Assembly: GCA_021186555.1 (NCBI GenBank)
Contig: JAJKFL010000005.1
Span: 51,057,635-51,121,634 of the forward strand
DNA from: Reticulitermes speratus
Taxonomy: Eukaryota; Arthropoda; Insecta; Blattodea; Rhinotermitidae
Direction: 5' to 3'
Length of the DNA stretch: 64,000 nt
The notes beneath the pieces are model-generated. The model had not been told where the DNA came from and did not search any database. It saw only the letters and a list, made by a program, of their open reading frames with translations. The position numbers and the translations under genes are program-made. Below, one piece after another: positions 43,422-53,489 of this stretch (the first letter of the stretch is position 1; every line of letters begins with the position of its first letter).

Positions 43422-44094
43422 ACTATTTAAAGCACAGTGTGTCTGTGACATATGTCACCTGATTTGTCGTTAAGAAACTCTACAGTTTGCTCATAAATAT
43501 CAGAGGTGTCAGAATGTTACAGCAAAGATAAAAAACCGTCCTGTCTAAGGCCGTTTTTGAATTTATAAATTTAGAAGTCGCTTCTGTCTGTAACGAAAAA
43601 CTTATAGTCGCAGCATGGTTACCGAATTAACCAGAACTACTGTCGTAAGACCTCGGTACTTTGACAGGGTACTGTTACGTCACAAGAACCTCATTTTGTG
43701 TACATCTCTCTGTTAGTCCGTGCATTACAAGTACACATCGCCTCTGGTGGAACTCTGTCTCCGCAAAGCCACAACCCCCCACTGACAGACGTTACACTGG
43801 ATTGCTACTGTAGCCACTACCATGAAGCCATCAGTGGTGGTAATGACAGCATTCACGTCTCTCTGAACACCCTATAGATCTATAGTCTGTCCTTCCTTCT
43901 GTGTATGTCTTTGCGATAAAGCATGTGACTCGCTTTAGGAAGCAAGTATGTCTAGTACCACTGCCGGAAAGTGCGTTATGTTTCGGTGCACGCATTTATA
44001 GTGTCTTCAGACTGTCCACTGCTCCATCGGCTCTGATTATTTTTAGATTTACCGTTAAACATCGCTGTAAATACGTCTTTAGTAATAGAAGGAC
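43422..44094. other. Non-coding stretch, nothing recognised
   Basis: No supported gene or repeat. Confidence 0.35.
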
Positions 44095-44149
<55 letters not shown>

Positions 44150-44415
44150 CAACTTAACTAACTAACTAACTAACTTAACTAACTAACTAACTAACTAACT
44201 TAACTAACTAACTAACCAACTTAACTAACTAACTAACCAACTTAACTAACTAACTAATTAACCAACTAACTAACCAACTAACTAAATAACTAACTAACTA
44301 ACTAACCAACCAACTTAACTTAACTAACTAACCAACTAAGTAACCAAGTAACCAACTAACTAACTAGCTAACTAACCAACCAACTTAACTTAACTAACTA
44401 ACTAACTAACTAACT
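44095..44415. repeat. (CTAA)n microsatellite, interrupted
   Basis: About 320 bp of CTAA with CCAA and CTTAA variants. It abuts the 3' end of a minus-strand LINE, so it is probably the LINE's own (GTTA)n tail, expanded. Confidence 0.93.
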
Positions 44416-44742
44416 CCATGGAGCACAGTCCTTCCTGAGAAGCTAACAGGTCGTCAGCTAGTCAAGAAATTCCCCGCGTTTTATGGAACCTGAAGGTTCA
44501 TTACCGCATTCACAAGAGCCCACAACCTGTCCCTATCCTGAGCCATATCAATCCAGTCCACGCCATCCCATCCCACTTCTTGAAGATCCATTTTAATATT
44601 ATTCTCCCATCTACGCCTGGTCTTTCAAGTGGTCTCCTTCCCTCGGATCTCCCCACCAAAGCTCTGTATGCACCCCTCCTGTCCCCCATAAGTGCCACTT
44701 ACCCCGCCAGTCTCATTCTTCTCTTGATTTTATTACCCGAAT
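44416..44742 (-). pseudogene. LINE 3'-end fragment
   Basis: Same order as 50668-51000: TCCATGGAGCACAGTCCTTC, AATTCCCCGCGTTTTATGGA, CCATCCCATCCCACTTCTTG. The minus-strand protein remnant has RPLERP and MAWTGL, matching the GRPWRRW..MDWIAL tail of the better copy. 5'-truncated. Confidence 0.82.
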
Positions 44743-44746
44743 TATA

Positions 44747-44912
44747 TTTGGTGAGCAGTACAGAGCGTAATAATTGTAATTTGGTGAGCAGTACAGAGCG
44801 TAATAATTGTAATTTGGTGAGCAGTACAGAGCGTAATAATTGTAATTTGGTGAGCAGTACAGAGCGTAATAATTGTAATTTGGTGAGCAGTACAGAGCGT
44901 AATAATTGTAAT
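44747..44912 (+). repeat. 33-bp tandem repeat, 5 copies
   Basis: Unit containing TTGGTGAGCAGTACAGAGCG and TAATAATTGTAA, five nearly perfect copies. 33 is divisible by 3, which keeps a frame open on each strand; no evidence of a protein. Confidence 0.95.
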
Positions 44913-45011
44913 TGTATGATTATTGACTTTGTATAGAATTGTAATACTTTAATCATTTTAATGAGGGAGACACAATAGCTAGATTAGCTGTTGGTCTTGT
45001 TACTCCTTTGT

Positions 45012-45066
45012 TCTGAATAACTCCCTGATGATGGCACCTCGGTGCCGAAACATGCAGAAGTTTTAT
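45012..45066 (+). ncRNA. Hammerhead-like motif H8 (solo)
   Basis: AACUCC, CUGAUGA, U, stem II GGCAC/GUGCC with loop CUCG, GAAAC, AUGCA, GAAGUU. Core and stem II are excellent. Stem III is broken by GC in place of GU, so cleavage is unlikely. No inverted partner seen nearby. Confidence 0.55.
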
Positions 45067-45211
45067 ATTTGTTTCTGAATGTATTTTGTTTAGTGCGTAA
45101 CTTGGGTAATGTATTGATTGTAAGAATACTCACGGTATGAATAATATAAAAATGGTATATGTGTATGCTGTGTGTGATTGTTAATTATCCTTTGTCATTA
45201 TACAGTTTTTT

Positions 45212-45465
45212 TCAATGGCTCAACAGCCCCTAGGGGGCCTAGGCCGCTTAATTGTTCAAGGCTTTACGATCACACACTTTAGACACACCACACTCGGTAG
45301 GACTCCTCTGGACGAGGGACCAGCTCGTCGCAGAGACCTCTACCTGACAACACACAACACTCACAACAGACAAACATCCATGCCCCCGGTGGGATTCGAA
45401 CCCACGATCCCAGTAAGCGAGCGGCCGCAAACCCACGCCTTAGACCGCACGGCCATTGAGATCGG
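45212..45465 (-). mobile_element. SINE family S4, minus orientation
   Basis: CACCACACTCGGTAGGACTC, ACAACACACAACACTCACA, GGGATTCGAACCCACGATCC and TTAGACCGCACGGCCATTGA match the other S4 copies in order. Confidence 0.9.
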
Positions 45466-45964
45466 CCATTATACAGTTACCTGAGTTTATGACACGTGTT
45501 CCGGAGGTACTCACTTCAACTTTCATCTAGGATGCACTATCCTTATATCTTTCGTGGTTATTCTCAGTCCCTTTGTGTAAATGTCGGCACAGTACGTCAA
45601 AATATCCCACAATATCTTCATTTTATGTCTTTCCCAATTAATTATTCAATAATAATCCTAATATCCCGTGCTATAATATCTACAGCCTGAGCTACTGACA
45701 ACCTAGACAAAGCGTAAAGTGTAGGGAACAAGAAATTGGTTAACCGTCTCGCTATATTATACGGCACTCTATGTCACGTGACTTACTGTGATTTATCTAC
45801 ATAGTATCCAAATTACGAATATGAATATGAAATATTACTGGAATTATATCTGACAAGGGAAAACTTGAAATAATATGAGAGTAAAATGTCCCATTGCTAC
45901 TTTTTCCTATCCTTTATCCTACTCGTAACTACTGTGTAAATACTACAAGGCTATAAATTTCACA
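45466..45964. other. Non-coding stretch, nothing recognised
   Basis: No supported gene or repeat. Confidence 0.35.
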
Positions 45965-46125
45965 CTGTTGACACCGTGCATCTTCGTCATATTAAATTAA
46001 GTTATAAACCAACTGATGCACACTAAAACCACTTTTTTAAGTAGCTTTATTATAAAATTGTTAAAATTGTACCCCTACACGTGTTTCGATCCTAGGATCA
46101 TCGTCAGGGGGGTTTATTGCTAAAA
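45965..46125. mobile_element. Left arm of a ribozyme-bearing element, right arm lost
   Basis: Tail CACCGTGCATCTTC, arm with ACCAACTGATGCACAC, then motif H9. No complementary arm follows; a 15-bp array begins 194 bp later. Confidence 0.75.
46070..46120 (-). ncRNA. Hammerhead-like motif H9
   Basis: Minus strand: CCCC, CUGACGA, U, stem II GAUCCUAGGAUC (perfect palindrome), GAA, stem III ACAC/GUGU, A, GGGG. Core and all stems intact. Confidence 0.65.
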
Positions 46126-46318
46126 GCTACAGTCACTTCAAACACATGATTTAAAATATTCTATCTGCACTTTGAAACCTAAGTTAAAATCTTGTAAAAA
46201 GATTCTCTAAAAGTTATAAAATTATAAAAGCACTGTAGATGGTAGATTTGTGGAACTGCTGGCGTGTGGTATTAAAAGCATATGAAATGTTTTTGCGTGG
46301 AGCAGAGTGTACTACGTG

Positions 46319-47410
46319 TTGTGCGGTGAGGAGTACTACGGTGAGGAGTACTACGGTGTGGAGTACTACGGTGTGGAGTACTACGGTGAGGAGTACTACG
46401 GTGTGGAGTACTACGGTGAGGAGTACTACGGTGTGGAGTACTACGGTGTGGAGTACTACGGTGAGGAGTACTACGGTGTGGAGTACTACGGTGAGGAGTA
46501 CTACGGTGAGGAGTACTACGGTGAGGAGTACTACGGTGTGGAGTACTACGGTGAGGAGTACTACGGTGAGGAGTACTACGGTGAGGAGTACTACGGTGTG
46601 GAGTACTACGGTGAGGAGTACTACGGTGAGGAGTACTACGGTGTGGAGTACTACGGTGAGGAGTACTACGGTGAGGAGTACTACGGTGTGGAGTACTACG
46701 GTGAGGAGTACTACGGTGTGGAGTACTACGGTGAGGAGTACTACGGTGTGGAGTACTACGGTGAGGAGTACTACGGTGAGGAGTACTACGGTGTGGAGTA
46801 CTACGGTGAGGAGTACTACGGTGTGGAGTACTACGGTGAGGAGTACTACGGTGTGGAGTACTACGGTGAGGAGTACTACGGTGTGGAGTACTACGGTGAG
46901 GAGTACTACGGTGAGGAGTACTACGGTGAGGAGTACTACGGTGTGGAGTACTACGGTGAGGAGTACTACGGTGTGGAGTACTACGGTGAGGAGTACTACG
47001 GTGAGGAGTACTACGGTGTGGAGTACTACGGTGAGGAGTACTACGGTGAGGAGTACTACGGTGTGGAGTACTACGGTGAGGAGTACTACGGTGAGGAGTA
47101 CTACGGTGTGGAGTACTACGGTGAGGAGTACTACGGTGTGGAGTACTACGGTGTGGAGTACTACGGTGAGGAGTACTACGGTGTGGAGTACTACGGTGAG
47201 GAGTACTACGGTGAGGAGTACTACGGTGTGGAGTACTACGGTGTGGAGTACTACGGTGAGGAGTACTACGGTGTGGAGTACTACGGTGAGGAGTACTACG
47301 GTGTGGAGTACTACGGTGAGGAGTACTACGGTGTGGAGTACTACGGTGAGGAGTACTACGGTGTGGAGTACTACGGTGTGGAGTACTACGGTGAGGAGTA
47401 CTACGGTGGA
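46319..47410 (+). repeat. 15-bp tandem array, about 72 copies, two unit types
   Basis: Units are GGTGAGGAGTACTAC or GGTGTGGAGTACTAC, differing only by A or T at one position. Two forward frames stay open across it and give (EEYYG/VEYYG)n and (RSTTV/WSTTV)n. No codon-level constraint distinguishes one from the other, so I do not call a gene. Confidence 0.97.
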
Positions 47411-47983
47411 GTCTACAAGGCTATCTTAATACGCTGCATTGTCCGTGTGCTAGTTTCATTATATATTTAAATCAATGTCAAATAACTTAATTTGGTCGGC
47501 TTTTAATAAATAGCGTTAAAAGGAGGTCTGAGAATGTCATAATGGAGTCAATCTGCTTCACTACTTGGTAACCTTAATCAATGAGAACACGAAAAGAAAG
47601 ATAAAACACGCCTTGCTTTGAAGGAATGTTCTGTGAAAGGCATTCTATACTCTTTGGCTCGCATTACGTTGGTATCAGTAAGACACTTCGCGAAGGGGGA
47701 TGAGTTAGTCGGTGAGTTGAAACCGGTTGGAAAGGGTGTTTGGTTATGATTGGAAGCCATTTCTTTTGATGTAGGCTTATATGTGTATGTTGAAAGTGTA
47801 ATACGTGTGTGTGTTGAAGTGTATTAAGTGTCAGTTGTAGTGTAAGTGTTGTAATTGTGATATGAACGTGAAATGTGTGTGCTCTGTGGGTTAGACTGAC
47901 CATAGCTGCTTCCGCCACGCAGTGCAGTCGTCTTATGGAGGTGAGTACCGTGATACTGTCACATATACCGGGATAGGCGAATA
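47411..47983. other. Non-coding stretch, nothing recognised
   Basis: GTGT-rich region near 47800-47890; no supported gene. Confidence 0.35.
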
Positions 47984-48061
47984 CAGGGCATACACAAAAG
48001 AATGGTGCAGTTTACTATGTATTTAGTATGGAAGCCGCACCATTGTTTTGTGTATGCCCTG
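47984..48061. mobile_element. 78-bp palindromic MITE, second copy
   Basis: CAGGGCATACACAAAAGAAT with complement TTGTTTTGTGTATGCCCTG, flanked by TA. Same family as 37090-37167. Confidence 0.88.
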
Positions 48062-48904
48062 TATAAACAACATTTCAGTTAACATGATTTTTTAACAAAG
48101 AAGAAACATTATTTTTAAATAGGCAATCCAAATTCGAATCATATGCCATAAAACCAACAGTAATGGCAACAAGCCGGTGTGTGCAAAGCCTCGTTTTGCA
48201 GCCGTTGGCAGAGTTCTGTACAGTTTGTTCTGTCGTGTGTGTAGTTGTTCAGACTCTGGAAATCATTCATACCGTATTTTTCATTACCTGTACTTCATGT
48301 TGTAATACTGAGTGAGACAATTATGCAAACAAGTAGTGGCCTTTGATCGTCAGATTTTGTGCTATATTCAAGGACTCCATAGCTAAACTAATATGTATGT
48401 ATGTATGTATGTATAGTCCCGTAACTTTTAACGTCGATACAGTAAATGTTGTTACAAGTTTCAAGTGTGTTTGATGTGAGTAGAATTGAAAAAACGAAAT
48501 TGGTTATTAAATGTAATTGAACACGCTAATTGAAACGAAGTTGCCTCAAAATTGAATGTCGATGTCGGAGATGTGGAAGAAAATTTCAAATGAAAACTTA
48601 GATCTAATTAGGTGTAATTAAACGCGATAGATCAACAAATTTCTCTGTAGTAAATTCACGTGTTTAATGTTCATATAGTACCGAGTTTAAAGACATCTGG
48701 AAATTTGATTAAAGTGCCTTCAGCACTTATAATAAGTGTAATGAAAGATTCATTCATTCATTCGTTCGTTCATTCATTCTGAAGTCTGTCTTACGAAAGG
48801 TTCGTAGCCTCTTCCAAAGCGAGTTCTCCACAGTGTGTGATCTAGTGCTTCCTCTTTCAATTTCCAATATCTTTTCTTTTCCTTAAGGTCATCCAGTAGG
48901 TGCT
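48062..48904. other. Non-coding stretch with small microsatellites
   Basis: Short (GTAT)n near 48392 and (ATTC)n near 48751. Nothing else recognised. Confidence 0.35.
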
Positions 48905-49373
48905 TACGTCTTCTCCCTCGTCTTCCCGTCATTTATATCCTTTCTTCTAACTTTCCTTCAATCACATGTTTCAGAAGGCAGTTTCTACGCAAGATGTGAC
49001 CAATCCAGTTAGCCTGTCTTCTTTTTATTGTATGTACGATATTCCTCTCCTCCTTGACTCTGTGTAATACTTCTTCATTTCTCACACGATCGGTCCAACT
49101 GATCTTCTCCATTCTTCTCCAGCACCACATTTCAAAACTTTCCAGATACTTCTGATCTACTTTCCGAAGTGTCCACGTTTCAGCACCATACAAAGCTATG
49201 CTCCAAATGTAGCACTTTACTAGCTTCTTCCTTAAATTTAAGTCCAATTTGCTTCTGAAAAGAGTCTTCTTCTTGTTGAATGCTGCTTTTGCCATGGCAA
49301 TTCTTGATTTAATTTCACGTGTACACCTTGCGTCATTTGTTATCATGCTACTCAAATAATTTAAATATTCCAC
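48905..49373 (-). pseudogene. RTE-like LINE reverse transcriptase C-terminal fragment
   Basis: The minus strand reads about 146 residues: YLSSMITNDARCTREIKSRI, LKKKLF-type basic segment, [40 protein letters not shown], and RRQANWIGHILRRNCLL. These are the thumb and C-terminal signatures of insect RTE-type endonuclease-reverse transcriptases. The catalytic palm and endonuclease are missing. Confidence 0.88.
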
Positions 49374-49510
49374 ATTCTCAAATTATTTTTGATATATCAT
49401 AATTTTTATATAAAATGTATATATAATGTAGATATACTTAAAAAATCAGTATTTGGCTTAGCATGACTAAAGAGAATATCACTGACATATATAGAATTGT
49501 TTATTCGCCA

Positions 49511-49514
<4 letters not shown>

Positions 49515-49544
<30 letters not shown>

Positions 49545-49582
49545 TGCCGAATAAACACACACACATGTATATATATATATAT
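49515..49582. repeat. Two (TA)n microsatellites separated by (CA)n
   Basis: TATATA tracts at about 49515-49542 and 49568-49582, with ACACACACAC between. Confidence 0.9.
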
Positions 49583-49771
49583 GGAGAAAACCTCCGGCAA
49601 GTTAAAAACGTCCGCATTTGATCGGTACGCGATGCGCCGTATTTGACTAGTTCAAGCAGCGCAGGTGTATCTCGTTTCAAAACGGACAATAGCGTCAGTT
49701 AGGAACTGCAACAGCCGTAAGTCTGCATGTTGCTAGCCGGAGGCCGACGCACTTGTCTTGTGCGTCTAAAT

Positions 49772-50258
49772 CAGTGGTTCCCAAAGTGGGCGGTACCGCC
49801 CCCTGGGGGGCGGTGGGATTACCGAGGTGGGCGCTAATAGGTACGAGAGTTGGAAGGGGGCTCTGTTATTATCACAGGGGGGCGCTAGTAGACAAGTATT
49901 GCATTTATTTGTATAATAAAATTCAAATAAAGTAATTTTTGTGTTAAAAATAAAAAAATGAACTACATTTCTTAGTATTTTAATTTATGAATCTTATTCA
50001 AGCACATATTATTTTTTTAATAAATTATTGCTAGATGAATTATTGTTAATCATAAAAAATATAATAAATTTTAATTTATTAATTAACACATAAAACATTA
50101 AGTTTAACTCTTATAATTTTATTTAAACGATTTTTTAAATATAAAATAAAAGTGGAAACAAAAGCGCATTTATGTTTTTTAAAAAAGGTAAGGGGGGCGC
50201 TGTAGGTGTGTATATGGAACCAAGGGGGCGGTGGACCGAAAAAGTTTGGGAACCACTG
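49772..50258. mobile_element. hAT MITE with perfect 8-bp target duplication
   Basis: TIRs CAGTGGTTCCCAAAGTGGG and, inverted, CAGTGGTTCCCAAACTTT. Flanks GTCTAAAT at 49764-49771 and 50259-50266. GGGGGGCG blocks near both ends, AT-rich centre, no transposase. Confidence 0.95.
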
Positions 50259-50266
50259 GTCTAAAT

Positions 50267-50664
50267 GATCCACACTTCATCATTTGCTTCAGGCGTGGCT
50301 GTATTCAACCAGGTGGTTTCCACTTGCAAGCAAGCACAGTGCGTGTGGCGACTGACAGTGGAACGATCACTACACGCAGTGCGTACCAACCTGTAAGACC
50401 AACATTTGTTTTTGGAGATCGCGAATTTGGATAGGATCCGAGGCGTAACTTAATATACGTGTATATGACCTTACATTTCAGTAAAGTATTTCTCTGGATG
50501 AACCGACATGTAACATTGTTTCCTCGCTATGGAGGTCACAGGTTCCATTTTTGGTGCAGCTGCCTGATATCCACAGCGAAATTCTACGCTTGTGAATTTT
50601 TCCAGTAACTCCAGGCAGATCTACTGTACGCTTCTACCTATTATCAGAATATCTATCTAACTAA
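50267..50664. other. Non-coding stretch, nothing recognised
   Basis: No supported gene or repeat. Confidence 0.35.
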
Positions 50665-51570
50665 CTAACTCCATGTAGCACAGTCCTTCCTGAGAAGTTA
50701 ACACTTCATCAGCTAGTCAAGGAATTCCCCGCATTTTATGGAACCCGAAGACTCATTACCGCATTCACAAAAGCCCGCCACCTGTCCCTAACCTGAGTCA
50801 GAGCAATCCAGTCCATATCTCCCCATCCCATTTCTTGAAGATCTATTTTAATATTATCTGTCCATCTACGCCAAGGTCTTCCAAGTGGTTTCTTTTCATC
50901 GGGTCTCCCCACGAAAATCCTGCATGCATCTCTCCTGTCCCCTATACGTTCCATATGCCCCGCCCATCTCCTTTTGATTTGATCACCCGAATTCTCCTCG
51001 TTATGTAGTCTTCTCCACTCCCCTGTTACCTCGTCTCTCTTAGGCCCAAATATCTTCCTTAGCAACCTATTCTGAAACACCCTCAGCCTATGCTTCTCCT
51101 TGAATGTGAGAGACCAAGTTTCACACCCATACAAAACAACAGGCAAAATTATAGTTCTGTATATCTTAATCTTTGTTATTTTTGGATAGCAGACTGGAAG
51201 ACAGAAGATCCTGCACCGAATGATAGCAAGCATTCCCCGACTTCAGTCTGCTCTTAATTTATTCATGAATGGTATTTCGATTTGTTAAGGTTGTTTCCAA
51301 ATATTTGAACTGTTCCACCCTTTCAAAGGATTTTTTATCTAACTTTATGTTGCCATTTTGTCCCTCATTCTGATCTCCAGACATGACCATGTACTTAGTT
51401 TTCTCAGCATTTACTTCTAGACCAATCTCCTTACTAGCGACTACCAAAGTTTCTGTGTTTCTCTTTATAGCATGTACACTTCCACCCAATATATTAACAT
51501 CATCAGCATAAACCAGAAGCTGATGTGTACCATTTAATTTTATCTGAACATTAGACTTCATATTGCTTAA
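50665..51570 (-). pseudogene. LINE fragment: RT palm to 3' end
   Basis: From the right, the minus strand reads LLVYADDVNILGGS (the RT YADD box), LEVNAEKTKYMVMS and RVEQFKYLETTLT. After a break near 51250 it continues [60 protein letters not shown] and [20 protein letters not shown]. The 3' end is followed by TTAG repeats (50656-50670). Upstream RT and endonuclease are missing. Confidence 0.9.
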
Positions 51571-51653
51571 CTTTTTCCATCCTGCCTAACCTAGATGAGC
51601 TAACAACGTTACGCGATACATAGAAGAAAGCTGACTGACAAACTACATCGGCT

Positions 51654-52125
51654 ATGCTCCATTCTGTTAAGCATAGTCTGTCTTCCTTTTTGCTATATGA
51701 AAACGCAAAAGTAAAAATACGCTTAAAAATGATAATTTTGTATGTTGTTTTGTATGGGTGTGAAGCTATGTCTCTTATACAACGCGTAGAGCATAGACTG
51801 AGTGTGTTCGAGAACAGGGTGCTGAGGAAAATATTTGTGTATGACAGGGAGGAACTAACTCGTCGCTGAATATCATTAGGTTCATGAAATCAAGTAAGAT
51901 CAGATGGGCGGGGTATGCAGTAGGCATGGGATAGAAGCAGAATACGGTCAGGGTTTTCTTTTTGGAAATTTTGGAGAGTTAGAAGATTTAGGCGTAGACG
52001 GGAGGATGATATTAAAATCGACTTCAAGAAATAAGAAGTGTAAGGGCGTGGAATGATTTCATCTGGCTGAGGACAGACAGCAGTGGATGGCTGACGGTAA
52101 TGAATCTTCGGGTTCCGTAAATTTT
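51654..52125 (+). pseudogene. Second copy of the same LINE, opposite orientation, decayed
   Basis: The plus strand reads MIILYVVLYGCEAMSLIQRV and EHRLSVFENRVLRKIF, then in broken frames RWAGYAVGMG, NDFIWLRTD and MNLRVP-like ends. Many stops. Confidence 0.78.
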
Positions 52126-52146
52126 GGGGAAGTTTTGACTTTTTTT

Positions 52147-52399
52147 TCCAATGGCTCGACAGCCCCTTGGGGGGCCTAGGCCGCCTCATTTTTCGAGGCT
52201 TCACGATCATACTCAGACACACCACACTCGGTAGGACTCCCCTGGACGAGTGACCAGCTCGTCGCAGAGACCTCTACCTGACAACACACAACACTCACAA
52301 TAAACAGACATCCATGCCCTCGGCGAGATTCGAACCCACGATCCTAGCAAGCGAGCGGCCGCAGACCCACGCCTTAGATCGCGCGGCCACTGGGATCGG
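52147..52399 (-). mobile_element. SINE family S4, minus orientation
   Basis: GACAGCCCCTTGGGGGGCC, CACCACACTCGGTAGGACTC and CGCGGCCACTGGGATCGG match 45212 and 38553 in order. Confidence 0.9.
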
Positions 52400-53029
52400 C
52401 GAAGTTTTGATTACCTGAGGAAATATTAGCATTTCACAGAGGTTTCGCTTTATGGAGTTAGTTTTGTGATAGATGTATGAGAGCCCTTCCTAAGGCAGAG
52501 ATGTGTTTTGATGTTTCCTGTGCAGCTATGTCAGGAAATGTCTTTCACTTAATTTCATAAGGTGAACAATGGTGAAGCAGGATGTTAAGAGGATTATGGC
52601 ATAATGTTCTGTCAAGGGTGGAGAAGTAGTGGTAGCGAGACATAAAGAAGAGAGGAGTGAAGGATGATAAAAGTACTGAAGAGTTGAAAGCGTACGGAAG
52701 GAAAAAAAATAATGTGACGTTTAAAAAGAGAAAGGGAAAGAAAAATGACGCCGGTCTCTACATCGTAATTGATTTTTTCCTCCATTTAATCTATGGTTTT
52801 TCATTCCTATATTTTTACCTTTATTTCTCGTTTTTTACAAAAATAATTGGCTACTGTACCGCCCCATAGATCAGGAAGATTGGTGTCTAGGGAATTGTAG
52901 GGAATACGGATAATATTGAGAAAGGGGGATGACAGTACAAACGTAGATCTTACATGCTGCTCTCAGATACACTGTTACCAACATCACACATAACTTACCT
53001 ATTTTATATACATCTTATGCAGACAAATG
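52400..53029. other. Non-coding stretch, nothing recognised
   Basis: No supported gene or repeat. Confidence 0.35.
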
Positions 53030-53065
53030 TACACTGTTTTATGTTATTTAACACAATTTTTATTA

Positions 53066-53116
53066 AATGTTGCCCAACATGTTTCTAGCCTATATAAGGC
53101 TCATCTTCAGGGGCTC
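53066..53116 (-). ncRNA. Hammerhead-like motif H10
   Basis: Minus strand: GCCC, CUGAAGA, U, stem II AGCCU/AGGCU with loop UAUAU, GAAAC, AUGUU, GGGC. Stem I GCCC/GGGC and stem II differ from other families yet pair. Core intact. Confidence 0.65.
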
Positions 53117-53314
53117 TTTTGTTGAGATTACAACAGCTATATTATTGGTATATAAAATTCTTAAAATGCCGTTAGATGTATTTGGTTATTGGTATCTGTA
53201 CCAACTAATCTATAGTGAAAGCAGCATGACCGGTAAAGATACCAATAACCAAATACATCTAACGGCTTTTTAAGAATTTTATATACCAATAATATAGCTG
53301 TTGTAATTTCAACA

Positions 53315-53372
53315 AAAGAGACCCTGAAAATGAGCCTTATATAGGCTAGAAACATGTTGGGCAACATTTAAT
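53315..53372 (+). ncRNA. Hammerhead-like motif H10b (core mutated)
   Basis: Inverted twin of 53066-53116 with CUGAAAA in place of CUGAAGA; stem II is unchanged. The lost G is essential in hammerheads, so inactive. Confidence 0.55.
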
Positions 53373-53489
53373 AAAAATTGTGTTAAATAACATAAAACTG
53401 TGTACATTTGTTTGCATACACATATATATAATTAAAAATGTACGGTACAAGTAACGTAAAGTTTACCTATTTTACTTTCCCATAAGAAT

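Larger units (their letters stand above)
53030..53405. mobile_element. Ribozyme-bearing inverted-repeat element
   Basis: Arms of about 160 bp: ATTTAACACAATTTTTATTA, motif H10, GCTATATTATTGGTATATAA, CGTTAGATGTATTTGGTTAT and the complement. The centre is only about 40 bp. It lacks the CACCGTGCAT tail, so it is a separate family with the same motif. Confidence 0.88.

Noticed and set aside
45012-45066. Motif H8 considered as a Rho-independent-type terminator hairpin
   Set aside because: Eukaryotic context, and the flanking CUGAUGA and GAAAC plus stem I match the hammerhead-like pattern seen at other loci.
46239-47470. Two open frames of about 390 codons encoding EEYYG/VEYYG or RSTTV/WSTTV repeats
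   Set aside because: They follow automatically from a 15-bp tandem array lacking stops in two frames. No signal peptide, unique domain or splice context supports a protein.
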